Of a stretch of 64,000 bases of DNA, positions 20,168-31,381 are shown piece by piece; the first letter of the stretch is position 1; each line of letters opens with the position of its first letter. Source of the DNA: Sanderia malayensis (Eukaryota; Cnidaria; Scyphozoa; Semaeostomeae; Pelagiidae); contig RQOL01000532.1 of assembly GCA_013076295.1 (NCBI GenBank), forward strand, positions 4,278,001 to 4,342,000. Direction: 5' to 3'. The position numbers were made by a program, and so were the translations under genes. The notes below the pieces were generated by a model. It made no database searches. It was given only the letters and a program-made list of their open reading frames with translations, and was not told the DNA's origin.

Positions 20168-20422
20168 AGGAAACTTGACACTAAAAGTTCACCACCCGGG
20201 ATTAGCACTTTCTTAAGTGGCTTCTTGTTTTTTTGCCTTGCTTGTCGAGAAGGTTCTCGAATGTAACTAGATACATAGTAACATCATAAGCAATTCGAGA
20301 CTTCCTTTTTTTATCTTTTGTTTTCCATTGTTGTTCTTATTTTGTGGTTGTTGGGAAGCTTTTTCGTATAATAAATAAGTGAAATATTTGTATCAGAGAG
20401 TTGAGATTATTTATAATATACT

Positions 20423-20896
20423 TTATTTTACGACTGATACGACGCCTAACGAAAGGTTGACTTCAAATTCAACACACAGGCTTCCTCGACTAATGAGCCT
20501 TTCGTTACATTGCTTGGTTCTATTCCTTGCTTTGTAGTTACTAAGAACTTTAGAGTAAGAACTTTTGTACCGATCAAAGACTGTTCTACTAACTTTAGAA
20601 TAGTATTTAATGTCACCCCAAGAAGAGAAATAAATACAAAAAGCTAAATACCTGGCGGGCATCATTTCAAAAGCAGCTCTCTCGTTAATTTCATTAGTTG
20701 GTAATTGTAAGCAAGCAAACTCATCTCTGCTTATGATAATCTGCTTCTTGTGAAACTCGACATTGGTATCGTTAATTACTTTCGTTACATGGCTACGAAT
20801 ACATCTTAATTTCTGTATCTTTTCTTCTTCGAGGATCGCTTTACTTTGTGTGATTGCTTCGACTTGTAATAAGTACGGACTAACGCTAGCCATCAT
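20423..20896 (-). CDS. Hypothetical 157-aa protein inside hAT-like element
   Basis: Open frame of 157 codons. The first codons may read MMASVSPYLLQVEAITQSKA. It then has EEEKIQKLRCIRSHV and QIIISRDEFACLQLPTNEIN, and its tail is basic (NYKARNRTKQCNERLISRG). It has no transposase hallmark (no BED finger, no hATC motif) and no recognised domain. It could be a host gene between two unrelated repeat ends or a cargo ORF. Confidence 0.35.
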   Translation of the reverse strand: MMASVSPYLLQVEAITQSKAILEEEKIQKLRCIRSHVTKVINDTNVEFHKKQIIISRDEFACLQLPTNEINERAAFEMMPARYLAFCIYFSSWGDIKYYSKVSRTVFDRYKSSYSKVLSNYKARNRTKQCNERLISRGSLCVEFEVNLSLGVVSVVK

Positions 20897-21445
20897 TCAA
20901 TAACGTATGAAGAGTGTGTTGAAGTTCAGGACTTTAGTTAGATCAGAAAATATCAACATTCCGATGAATACGTAATAATGACGTTTTGCCCCAGTCAGCC
21001 CTGCATTTTCATTGGTAGATTGGCCTTTGCACCAGTGAAAACTCATTTCATTGGCTAATGTTGAAATTTGGATACAATAAAACCCGGGTCACTGGTGCAG
21101 TAGAAAGCTGTGACGTGTTTCTCATACAACGGGCAACAAGTTTTCACAACCATTCTGCGTGAAACTGGTCTAGCTTTTACAGCATTCCATACTACATGGT
21201 ATGGCATGAAGCTCTGCTTGACCCAGACTGTCAGCCTATGTGAATGTCATAAGTCAATGAATTATATAAGCATAGTCCGCAGAAAGTGTAAATATCAATT
21301 GGATTCAGTGTGGACCTCGAATAACTAATTTCATCTGCACTTATTGTCAACTATATTTTGTGTGAACGTTATTATTTAACCGATTACGTCACGGTCTTTG
21401 GGAGAATCTGACTGGTGCAGTTGCACCAGTCTAGATCCGCCTCTG

Positions 21446-22908
21446 TTCTGCATACGAGATTTCAAGTTTTATGTTTAGAACAAGCTTTCCGACCTAGAAT
21501 TCGACAACCGCAAAATCATAACCGACCCAAACTATAACATTCAGATCCCCCAAAAAAGATATCTCATATTAATCCCCAGCAAGGAAACCTTCCTCTGACA
21601 TCCAACGAGGCAACAAGCCTCAGCAATTGCGATAAGTAATGGAATGGCGGAACGATAAATAACAGGGGATAGCAATCTAAAACATATAATGTCCGTCGCC
21701 ATACATAAAACGTCCTTTCAACAATTTATCTTCTTATGCGTTTATATTTTTTACTTCTTCACACTTTTGGTAGTTCTTTGTATCGCTATCGTTGTTGTTC
21801 CATTTATTATCATATCATTACGATTGAAATACCAGCAACTCTAGATACCATTTCATCTTGTGTCTAGCATTCGAAACTTCATGCTTTTTTGTCTTGGCTT
21901 TGCACTTGCAATTGCTAAAAATATCACTATATTAACTCTGCCATTAATTTCTTCACACTTGCTACACTTAAGAGTAACATTTTTGTGGGTTTAAATGAAA
22001 ATCTAGGGTACGATACGACACTGGAGAAAATCAATTTCGGATGCCTTGCAGAAAATATTTTTTGGCAAAAACTTACAGCAATTGTTAAAATTTTACAACT
22101 GAAGTCATTTTTCAACTCTTTGTGAAAAAAATATGACAATGTTTAAAGGTCTAATTTGTGGCCAAAGTTTATCTATACAACCACCTTCGTACTTATATAT
22201 TGTGTTATTTTAGCGCAAATTATGCAATGGTATAGTAGCGTATGGTATAGTAGTATAGTTGCTATAGTATATTGCAGTAAACTGTATTAATGTGTTATAT
22301 TCTTGACCTGTTGTTATATTGTATGTAAATTCCTGTCAAATCAGTAAAATGTTGTCGCCATAGTAGCTATTTAAGCAGAATATTGCAGCCATAGTATTCA
22401 ATAGTTTTTGCAATAATTTCCTTTGTTATCAATCAAGTATCTGACAATTCGATAAGTCTTTAAAACTGTAAATCGCCTTCAGAATTATTTGACTCAATTT
22501 ACTTCCATGACAACTATGTTGGCTTGACTAAAGTCTCCATGTTACGCACAAAGGAAATTAATCCAATTACGCCCGCAATTAGCGAAACGTAAATGCGTAA
22601 AGACTTTGATACCATGTGCTCTGCCTAAGATGCACATACCATACCTATATGCGCTGCGTTTCATTTAGCTCTTTCTATTGTCCACCTGTGTTCATACGTG
22701 CAAGACGACGTAAACAACAGCGCACCTACGCTTTTTTATGCTCACTCATAATGAGTATTTAAAGTCCCACAAAAAGCTATCTGTGTCTACAATTGTCTTA
22801 CATGGTCTGCGCCATATTGTTCACGCTAATGCTACGTTTGAATAGCTCCAAGGAATTAGTATATACGTAAGGCGGTCTCATACGCAGGAGACGATATTCA
22901 ATTATCAA
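21446..22908. other. Intergenic, AT-rich
   Basis: Positions 21568-21594 (TAATCCCCAGCAAGGAAACC...) match 8-33 at the very start of the window at about 25 of 26 bases. The 22200-22290 region has reiterated TATAGTA words. No coding region was supported. The promoter of the gene at 22909 should lie at the right edge. Confidence 0.5.
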
Positions 22909-23721
22909 ATGAAGCTGGTCTTGCAGAGAGTATCTTGTGACAAGTTAAAAGCGGTTGGCAAGAAAAGGAAAGGTTTTGCGAAATTGAGTCAGGAAGAGTT
23001 GACATCGACGTTGATCGGAACATATAGACTTCGACAAGAAGCTACAAATTGTAGTAATATAAAAAAGGCAGGCACAGAGAGTAGGACGAAAGGAATTACA
23101 AATAGCAAGGATACAGAAAGTACAGAGACTATCACAGAGCGCAGTTGTACGGAGACAACAAAGAGTCCTAACACAGCGACAGCGACAGCGACAGAAAGTT
23201 ATAGCATAAAAATCGAAGAAAACAGTGAAACAGAAATGAGAAGATTAAGAGCAGACTTTGGCGTATCAAGATATCGTTCGTTATCATGCAACGAACTAGA
23301 TTCGATTGAGGGGATATACATTGAAGAGCAGCATAAAACACCGTCGCAAAGCAATGGTGCTAAATATGATGCTGAGTATAGTGTAAAGAATAATGGTAAA
23401 GCTCAGTGTAATGATGGGCACAGTGATAAATGCTACAAAGTTGGCTTCTTGCGTCGTGTTTTCGGAAAGCGACACAAGAAAATGAAAAGGTCCAAGAGCC
23501 AGGAGCACATTTCTTCAACAGCATTGAATATATCGATTAAAGATGTAATGGATAAGGATCTGAGGAGAACTAGCAATTCAGCTGAAATGTGGCAAGGTAG
23601 TCCGTTCCAGCACAGACGGAGAATGGGCATTTGTGAAGAAGATGAATATACAAGGGAACAGTTTTCTGAAATCTTGAGGGTGTTTATTGTCAAAAAGAAC
23701 ATGGACGATTATTGCTTTTGA
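22909..23721 (+). CDS. Intronless orphan gene, 270 aa
   Basis: One uninterrupted frame from ATG to TGA, by far the longest single-exon ORF outside known genes. The N-terminus MKLVLQRVSCDKLKAVGKKR is basic, with no signal peptide. Residues about 55-105 are Ser/Thr/Glu-rich with TES/TET reiterations (TESTETITERSCTETTKS). About 185-205 is very basic (FLRRVFGKRHKKMKRSKSQE), a possible nuclear signal. The C-terminus is mixed (REQFSEILRVFIVKKNMDDY). There is no membrane span and no recognised domain. It is probably a low-complexity regulatory or cytoplasmic protein; function unknown. Codon use looks like real coding sequence and no repeat of it is seen elsewhere in the window. Confidence 0.6.
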   Translation: MKLVLQRVSCDKLKAVGKKRKGFAKLSQEELTSTLIGTYRLRQEATNCSNIKKAGTESRTKGITNSKDTESTETITERSCTETTKSPNTATATATESYSIKIEENSETEMRRLRADFGVSRYRSLSCNELDSIEGIYIEEQHKTPSQSNGAKYDAEYSVKNNGKAQCNDGHSDKCYKVGFLRRVFGKRHKKMKRSKSQEHISSTALNISIKDVMDKDLRRTSNSAEMWQGSPFQHRRRMGICEEDEYTREQFSEILRVFIVKKNMDDYCF

Positions 23722-24282
23722 GTAAAATCGACGTCTTTTAAATCGCTCCAGAATAGGTGCGTTTGTGATGACATGACAAGCATCAGCCCGTGTGTAAATA
23801 TATTTCATTTCTTCTAATTTTGTATTATTAATTTTGTCAAAATTTTATCTATTTAGTGTCTGACAAAGCCATTTCTGAGCTGCCCTGTCTGAATATGTGA
23901 ATGACATGATAAAGTAAAGCAGGTTAAGTTCAACCGATGCAGATGAAGTGAAACTACGAAGCTAACGTTAAGTCAAAATTTGCCATCATTTTTAAGCCAG
24001 AGTATAATGCAATGGTAACTGAGTTTTGCTTAAATGTTCCACTATGGAAAATAAGGAGTAATGAATTATTTTGCTGTTTTCAACTATGTTTTAGCAAGTT
24101 AAAAAAGTATTTATTGCGTTGTGTTATAAACTTTATATAAAAGAAGCTGTTAGAACCTTTTAGTACCAGGGCCTATGCTCAATAAAAACGTATCCTTTTG
24201 CATGTCCAAAACGTCCAAAATCGAGCCAACCAATCTCAGTTGACTCAATCACTCCTGCCTGGTCAAAAAATGATATGTATGA

Positions 24283-24325
24283 ATGTATTTGTATGTATGT
24301 ATGTATGTATTTATATGTAAAAATG
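24283..24325. repeat. (TATG)n microsatellite
   Basis: Roughly ten imperfect TATG/TGTA tetranucleotides. Confidence 0.8.
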
Positions 24326-24722
24326 TATGTTTGTCACACAGTGAAAATATCGACTTCATTGGTAAAGTTTTTAATGATCTTCATTGTGGTAAATTGAAAG
24401 GGAATCGACGTCAGTACATGAGTGGAATATGGGGGAGTTTTGTGCAATTTGTTGATGGTGCTGTGGGAATTGACGCATAATGAATGACGCGTGTGGCTCG
24501 CGGTTTTCCTGCAGATCATATCAATATCGATTCAATTCAATTCCATCAGACGTCTAACTATGCACAAATTTTTTCCTCGTTTTCGGAATAATTAAGTGTC
24601 CCTTTGTTTCGACAAAAACAAAAATTCGACAAATAGCACACACAAACAGAAACAAACAGAAAGTAGGCCATCTTGATTTTGACTGTGGTGCTGAAGAGGA
24701 AACAAGAGAAAAGGCAATAAAT

Positions 24723-25253
24723 ATGAAGACAGTCTTCGCTTCTGGTCTCGTTCTAGCGAGCCTGGCATTTGTTATTTCATTCATGGGACAATCAGTTGAT
24801 GCAACTACGACAGATGCAGATTGCCAGAAAAAGAATTCAAGTTGCTATACTTGCACTGAATTATATTCGTGTTATTGGTGTAAGCCTTCGAAGCAATGCA
24901 GAAAATATCCTGTTGGCTCTATCGTACCGAGAGATTGTACAAAACATCAGTGGTTTTATAAACAGTGTACAGTGGCTGGTTACTGGTTGATCATTGTTGT
25001 GCCATGTGTGGGGATATTTCTTCTGATCTGTCTGGGCTGTTGTATTTACTGCTGTTGTTGCAGAACTTCAAAGGCCAAGAAAGAGGAAAAATATAAATTG
25101 GAAACTGCTCGTTTGAACAAGGATAAAGAACGAAGAAAGGCTGCCCAGTCCCAAAAGAAATCAGACAGAGCAAAAAAAGCTGACGAAGTTCGCAAGAAAT
25201 ACGGTCTATATCAACACGAATCGTCGTATCAAAAGCTTCAAGACATGGACTAA
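24723..25253 (+). CDS. PTTG1IP: PTTG1IP (PBF)-like type I membrane protein
   Basis: 176 aa. Signal peptide at residues 1-28 (VFASGLVLASLAFVISF then VDA). A short Cys-rich PSI-like ectodomain at about 33-82 (CQKKNSSCYTCTELYSCYWC, then KQC, DC, KQC). One membrane span at about 86-112, followed at once by a Cys cluster (CCIYCCCC). A long basic helical cytoplasmic tail (KDKERRKAAQSQKKSDR) ends in RKKYGLYQHESSYQKLQDMD. That order and the RKKYGL tail are the hallmarks of PTTG1-interacting protein, a glycoprotein that binds securin in vertebrates and shuttles between membrane and nucleus. Length is close to the human protein (about 180 aa). There is no intron in the coding part, whereas vertebrate genes have several. 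Poly(A) signals AATAAA follow at 25334 and 25446. Confidence 0.85.
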   Translation: MKTVFASGLVLASLAFVISFMGQSVDATTTDADCQKKNSSCYTCTELYSCYWCKPSKQCRKYPVGSIVPRDCTKHQWFYKQCTVAGYWLIIVVPCVGIFLLICLGCCIYCCCCRTSKAKKEEKYKLETARLNKDKERRKAAQSQKKSDRAKKADEVRKKYGLYQHESSYQKLQDMD

Positions 25254-25333
25254 ATCTATTTTGCTAGGCCTGTTTTATGTTGTGGGCCGTATTTTGTAAT
25301 CTTTTGCAGTTAATATGATAAGCACAGCAAAAT

Positions 25334-25451
25334 GAATAAAAAGCGAGAGAACATAATCTTCTTCTGTTAATCTATTAAGTATAACATTTGAATTTTCTTT
25401 CACCTTTTTCCTTTTTTACTTTCTGTTATATTGTACTAGTTTTCTAATAAA
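25334..25451 (+). terminator. Poly(A) signals downstream of PTTG1IP-like gene
   Basis: AATAAA words occur at about 25334 (TGAATAAAAAG) and 25446 (CTAATAAACA), 80 and 190 bp after the stop codon. Confidence 0.5.
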
Positions 25452-28104
25452 CAATATCAAGAAAATACAGTAATAATTAATAAATTCACTTTTGAATGTA
25501 AAGGAAACAACCTTTGGCATTCTATTGTTTGTCTCACAGTTGATGATTTACAGTCGAGGGAATATGTTTTGAATGTCCCTGAATAATTCACAATGCTTTA
25601 AATAAGTTGATAATAATAATTCTATTAACAAGCCCATCCAGCCTGCTTAATGGCCTGTGGTTCCTGTTATAACAGAAGCTTGCCAAATTTATGGCACTTG
25701 TAATATTTTCCATTGTGCATTTTAACAATTTATATCTACAGCTATAGAATACAAGTTGCTCAATTTGAAGTGAATTATATAAAAGTATGTATTTAAACAA
25801 AATTTATGCTGCATACTGTGTTCTGGTAAACAGTTGAGGAGATTTTGAATTGTGCATCAAGAGATGACACTCAAGCAGATGTTTTTGCAAAGCTGGGTAA
25901 CTAAAATGCATCTGGTCGTGGGTTACAGAACAAAATTCCATGGAAATTTAAGAAATTTGGGATTAAATTTAGTGAACATGAGAAAACTGAAGCAACATCA
26001 TCTTCAATAAGCACCCAAATGGAAATTGTACCACCCTAGCACCCTGTAATTGTATCTGCTGAGCATGTTATTTCAAATCAACCAACAATAATTAATTAAC
26101 CTTCTGAAAATGAGATGCATGCTGTCAGTAAACGATTACAAAGAGTAATCACCAGCAGAATGTAAACATACCAGGTGCAAGATGTGCAGAATTTCGAATC
26201 AGAGGAAAAAAGGTGTGTTCAATTAAAAAGCAATCAGGCAAAAGGTGAAAATTGCAGCTGGATAGGCCTGGGCTGGGTGAGTGAAATTGTGAATACTGGT
26301 TTTGTTATATGTAGCTGTTGTAATTTAAATGAAGGTACCCCACACCACACCACAGGATCTATCAAAGAATAATTGTTAGAATTTAGTTGATAATCAGAGA
26401 AAGCATACCTGACTGGGTTTGTCAAAATTTGTTTTTTCAACTGAATATCCTCGTTTGTTGTTGGTATATTTCTGGAGGCCCAAAAGATTTGGACTTTTTT
26501 CATTTCTTCCAAACAAGAATGTCGACCCTTGGTAATGGCCTTTGTGCAGATCTCCTCTCTCCTCTCTACTTGGAAAATTCGAACAAACCATTTGGTCAAA
26601 TGTCAAATTTCTGAGATTTTATATTGTACATGGGTCATATGATACATATGCTTTGATGAATTTAACCGGAAGTCTTTTTTTGATGACGTCACAAACCCCC
26701 AACATTTCTTTGGACCGAAGGCAACGTAACCTTTTCCGTTGATATTAGAATTTTCAATTTTTGATCACAGTTAAATCTTTGTCAATGATGTCATGTCATT
26801 GAACCTTGCAGAAACAAAAAATTGATTTTGTCATGTTCAGATATTCATGAGAGACAAGAACAACTTTGTTAGAAATCTGTCAACCTGGTGCCTTAAGGGC
26901 TCTTTATCCGGGCCTGATTTAACGCCGGGGCCCTTTCAACGCACCTTATGCTGAAAATATTTCTCTGAAAATTTCTGTTTCAGCCAAGTTTGCTTTAAGT
27001 TCATGTACAAAATGTGCGTACATGTCTATTATGAGAAATGTCTACGATACGGTTCCCATATATACGTTTTTTTATAAGAAACCTAGATTTAGACGCCCTA
27101 AAATTTAAGAAACTTTTAGAACTACAAGGAAATATTTAAGGAACATTAGAAATTTCGGAACCACGTTTTTCCTTTACGGATTCAACAAATGTCAACTACA
27201 GTAAGTGTGTTTTATGTGCTAAGCATAACATTGTCGGCTCTATATGACGATTTTTCGCATTGACGATTTTTCTTTGTTATAATACTAATATTTTGCCACA
27301 TCCACGTTTTTTTCTTCGTTTTCACTGCAACCACTTTCATTAAATTAAGAAACTTTTAAAATACTTTTAGAACTAAAATGTGGCTAAAAATTAAGAAACT
27401 TTTACTACTAGGCCTTGAGCCAGGTTTCTTATTAAAAAAAACATGTAAGTGATAGAAAATTAACACCGCTTTTCGAGAAAGTTTCCAAATATTTAGCCCC
27501 TACGAAACGCCACATAACGAAAATGAACGCCATTTGAGGTCGGCGCAAGAAGGTAAAAACAGAGTTATGAACGTTTTAAAGATTAGCGTTTATTGTTTGT
27601 TGCAGATGGAAACAAGGACATTGTCATCATCTTTCTTCTGGCCCCACTCAAGCTCGCTTTCATTGCCATTTTCAATCTGATTCTTATAATTCATTCCATG
27701 CTTTTGCTGTTTACTAATTCTTTTAGTCTTAGTGTTTTGCCATGCTTGTGTAAAATACCCCAGGGAGAGTATTAATGAGTAGTATTAAAGTATGAATCAT
27801 ACGAACTGGCTTTTAACAGGAAGACTTTTATATTCAGAATAATAATAACTGGGAAACGCCTACAACTCTTTTCAACTAACATAGCAATTCTCACAGCAAT
27901 CATTCATATCAGAGCAATTGCAGAGATCAGTGCAGCTCAGCCCTACCTTCATTCAATACAACAATTTCAAAACCAGCGTTTTAATGCTAGTAAGGTCTAA
28001 CAACTGATGATGCCCTCGTGTACTTGATTCAAATCATTCGGGCCAGGTTGGTGATGTAGGCAAGTTATTATACGAGCATTGCTTAACAGTTTCTTTTTTT
28101 CGAA
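25452..28104. other. Gene-poor stretch
   Basis: No supported gene. A weak coding-like segment at about 25856-26036 (plus strand: DDTQADVFAKLGN, stop, then NKIPWKFKKFGIKFSEHEKT) recalls the tail of copia-type polyproteins but is too short to call. At 27060-27440 several ATTAAGAAACTTTTA words recur. Confidence 0.4.
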
Positions 28105-28329
28105 ATGTTGTTTGTACCAGATGGAACATTGGTAACTCGTCCAGCCCAGTTCGGCGTCGTTGGCTTGATCATGATTTTCTGGTATATCGGGTCAAGAGGG
28201 GTGTGGGGCTTAATAATAATTTTTCACGGGTTTGCACTTTTCTCCCTTTGTTCGATATTCTTTCTGACATTGCTTTGTTCTTTTTTCATACTTGTTGCAA
28301 AGCAGAAGTATATTCTGTCAAACGATTGA
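28105..28329 (+). CDS. Possible small membrane protein, 74 aa
   Basis: ATG frame of 74 codons: MLFVPDGTLVTRPAQFGVVG, then two or three strongly hydrophobic runs (IIIFHGFALFSLCSIFFL). It ends KQKYILSND. A RPAQ motif ahead of membrane segments is reminiscent of MARVEL/CMTM proteins. A splice-acceptor-like TTTGTACCAG overlaps its start, so it may instead be an internal or last exon. AT-rich DNA can produce hydrophobic ORFs by chance, so confidence is low. Confidence 0.2.
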   Translation: MLFVPDGTLVTRPAQFGVVGLIMIFWYIGSRGVWGLIIIFHGFALFSLCSIFFLTLLCSFFILVAKQKYILSND

Positions 28330-31183
28330 GATAAAGTGGATGGCTGGTAATTCAACTCAATTTCAAGACATACAAGTGGCTACTGCTGTTATTTGGTAGA
28401 TGTTTGGTATCAACAGTCAAAGCCATCTTTCGCATCGACATGCGTGTCATATCGTAATGTAAGTTTGATTTGCATTCTTTGTGCGCATGTGTCGTGCAGT
28501 GTATTCCCACGTTCAATCCATTGCAGGCACCGCATATGTATTTGATTGGACATCAGCGTTCTTTCCGTCGGCGGTCGCCGGGCCTAGGTGTTAAAATGCT
28601 ACTGGGTTTTTTCAACACTTTCGGCATGGGGATAAGAGCACTCGCTATTTCTTTGGGGTAAGTAGGTTTGGGAGAGTGCTCTGGCAAAATGCGGAAATTG
28701 GGGGTGTAGTAGCAGTCTTACACGGGGAAGCACTGACCCGTATTGGGAAGAGAGGGCATCGCCCTTTTGGCGGAGTTTTTTCTTCCCTCTGATTTTTTCT
28801 CAAATTTTTTTAGCTCTTTTTTATAAATAAAATAATTATGTTTTGTTTTTTAGACTAAGAATATAATTCACTTTCGAACTCAAGGCGATGCCTCTGAAAT
28901 AAATCTCCCACTGGTTGAGTTGCGCCCAGCACCAAAACTTCTCATGCAAAAGCTTCGATGCCTTCATCAGATATGAATATAGATCCATGAAAAGCGTGAA
29001 GATGGAAAATGCAACTAAAGCCATCCTGGAAATGTCTTGACCGGTTGCATGTGGGAGTTGTTGAAGGGCGCATGCGATTTGTCTTTGGCTCACGACGCTG
29101 TTCAAGATGTGGAATGTGCACTATTCCCAAGTGGTATCGCTTTGGGCCAATGGAATTGTAGAAGAAACCTGATTGGATGAAAGCAAGTGGTCTTATTTTT
29201 TGATATTTTCATTCTTCCTACATGTGATGTGTTTCTTTTGCTGCTCGGGTTCGCGAAGAGGAGATGTTTTGCCATCATGACTTTTATGGTTTCCTTCATG
29301 GTTCAAAAGATGGATTCAAAATTAATTGGTTGAAAAAAGTTCTTGGTAGTTACAAACTGCAGGAAGATACATGTAAGTTTTATTCTACTTATATTAATTT
29401 CACTGTAGTAAGTTGTGGCTTTGATAATTTTTGGCATAGTAGAGTTTCACTTGGAATAGCAAGTAGGCCGGAAACGGACAAGCGTTTCAAAGTAGGCCTA
29501 CGCTCTTCTTTTCACAGAGTCGAAATGACCATATTCATTAACTTTTCTGATGAATTTTTATCAAAATGGCTTAATTAAAATTAATATTTCTTTGTTCTTT
29601 TTTTATTTTAAAGCTGGTCTATACTGAAAGGTTAATGTTGGAGAAGAGGCAGACAGAATCCGATGTCGATGTTGCAGGATTGTGATTATTACGGTGAAAG
29701 TAAACACGAAGTCATAGCTGACAATGAAACTGCCAGAAGGTTGTGAAATTTCAACAGAACGAAACGATGGAGCTTGTTTCGTGAAGAAACGAAGAACCAC
29801 GAGTACTTGATGTCGATTCAATCGAATGTATGAAGAAGATCAAGATTCAGCCGTAATTAGCAACGTGTCCCAGGAAACGGAATGATCAGAAAAGGGAGAT
29901 TGGTTACCACTTGGTTCTCTGGGAGCCAACCCGAGAGAAGATTAGCAGACGCCGCCAAGATATAACCTTCGTCGATAACTTGAGGACTGACACAGAACTG
30001 GAACAGGACTGACCCAAAATGTATTCAGAAATGCTGAATTGTGAAGCATTTCTGACACATTTTTCTTCGGTAACACATCAGATTGAGTCGCGTGGCAGCT
30101 CCATCCAAGTAAGTAAGTATGTGTGCATATTATAGCTCTAATTTCCGAGTTTAATTTCCTAATATAGTTAATGCATTAACGCAGTGCACTTCACAAAACT
30201 TTTGTCTCGTGACTTAATAAATGTCCCTATTGTATAATCTAAATGATCATTATATTTATTTAACATTGAAAAATGTCGTTAATTGTTTTCTTTCATTACA
30301 TTACCTCGATTGTCTTTAGTTTGATTGCTTTTTGCTTCTTTTTGTCGATTTATGTTTGGAACAAAAATAAACAATGTCGACTGCATATTATATTTTCTAT
30401 GAATTCATACTTATCAAAAGATGTAAATATTAATTTTTACTTCTCGACATTTTAAACTTGGTGTTGAGTAATTATCTTTAAACTATTATATCTGATTTAC
30501 TAAAAACGCAACAAAATAAAATTGCAATAAAATGATTTTATAACTTGTCGCTACGTGTACGGACCAACGATCTTATTTTTAATTTATCTTCTTTGTTGAT
30601 ATCTTCTTCGTCATCTTCTACACTTATAATTTTTCTTGATGGTTTGCACGGTCTTCTTTTCCAAACGAGGTCATCTTCATGCTTTTAGAACATCTTTGTC
30701 CTAAATTATCTTCCCGAACCTGAAAATATAATTAGTGTTATATTAAATATGGAAATAAATAAAAGTTGTAAAAAGGAGAGCTTTGATCTCTGAACTGAAT
30801 TGTCGCATATTTGATTATGAAGACATTTCAGGAAGATTTAGACATATTTCCTAAATATCTTCTGTCCGAAACTTTTCTTGGCAGGCAATCTTAAAAATGA
30901 TAATAAATTTTCATTGTTTAATTGGTAAAACTTAAAATAAACAAATAGGGGGCGTAAAACAGAAGCGTAAAAAGCCTTGTTAATGAACTTTCATATTAAT
31001 GAAGAATATAATTGTAAATAGAACATAAATAAACTTACATGGCATCAGACCCTGGTTCGGCCATGTTTTTCCAACAATCTTCTCAAGCTATCAATTAAAA
31101 AATAATCATGCATTAGTGAAGCTACAGCGATAACAGTGTAAGTTTAAGACAACGCAAGGAGCAAAAAACAGAACGAGCCTGAA
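28330..31183. other. Gene-poor stretch
   Basis: No convincing gene. A locally GC-rich patch lies at about 28550-28790. A minus-strand coding-like fragment at about 30680-30540 (ISVEDDEEDINKEDKLKIRS) has a stop two codons before its usable region and no matching acceptor. Confidence 0.4.
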
Positions 31184-31381
31184 GGCTTACTACAAACGTC
31201 GTGCTGGCACCTTGCCGCATACTAGAAATTTGTACTCGAACCAGGCGCTAGCACGACGTCTAGTGCGAATGTAGATTAAATTTCTGCCACGACGTCTGAC
31301 TTGAACAGGCGTTGCAAGACGGGCTAGTTTCATGCCAGAAATGCAAACAGCACGACGCAGGCACAACATTTGTAGTAAACC
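31184..31381. mobile_element. MITE with CACGACG reiterations
   Basis: The ends are inverted repeats: left GGCTTACTACAAACGTCGTG, right (inverted) GGTTTACTACAAATGTTGTG. The interior repeats CACGACG or its complement at about 31197, 31251, 31279 and 31350. Total length is about 198 bp. It has no coding capacity and CCTGA-like words lie at both flanks. Confidence 0.6.

Larger units (their letters stand above)
20091..21445. mobile_element. hAT-like non-autonomous element
   Basis: The left end CAGGGGCGGATCCAG and right end (inverted) CAGAGGCGGATCTAG match at 13 of 15 bases; this is the terminal sequence type of many hAT elements. The subterminal word ACTGGTGCA, or its inverse, recurs at 20108, 21033, 21092 and twice near 21411-21430. 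No 8-bp target duplication was found, so the pair may not be one original insertion. Inside are a perfect hairpin (20130-20167) and one minus-strand ORF (20423-20896). Confidence 0.5.

Noticed and set aside
26234..26599. 121-aa minus-strand ORF
   Set aside because: Overlaps other ORFs on both strands, has no recognisable domain and lies in low-complexity intergenic DNA.
28440..28790. GC-rich patch considered as a structural RNA gene (snRNA or rRNA fragment)
   Set aside because: No snRNA or rRNA landmark sequence could be recognised.
30538..30723. Minus-strand acidic exon ending in TAA
   Set aside because: The only frame reaching the stop is closed two codons upstream, and the nearby acceptor does not give an open frame.
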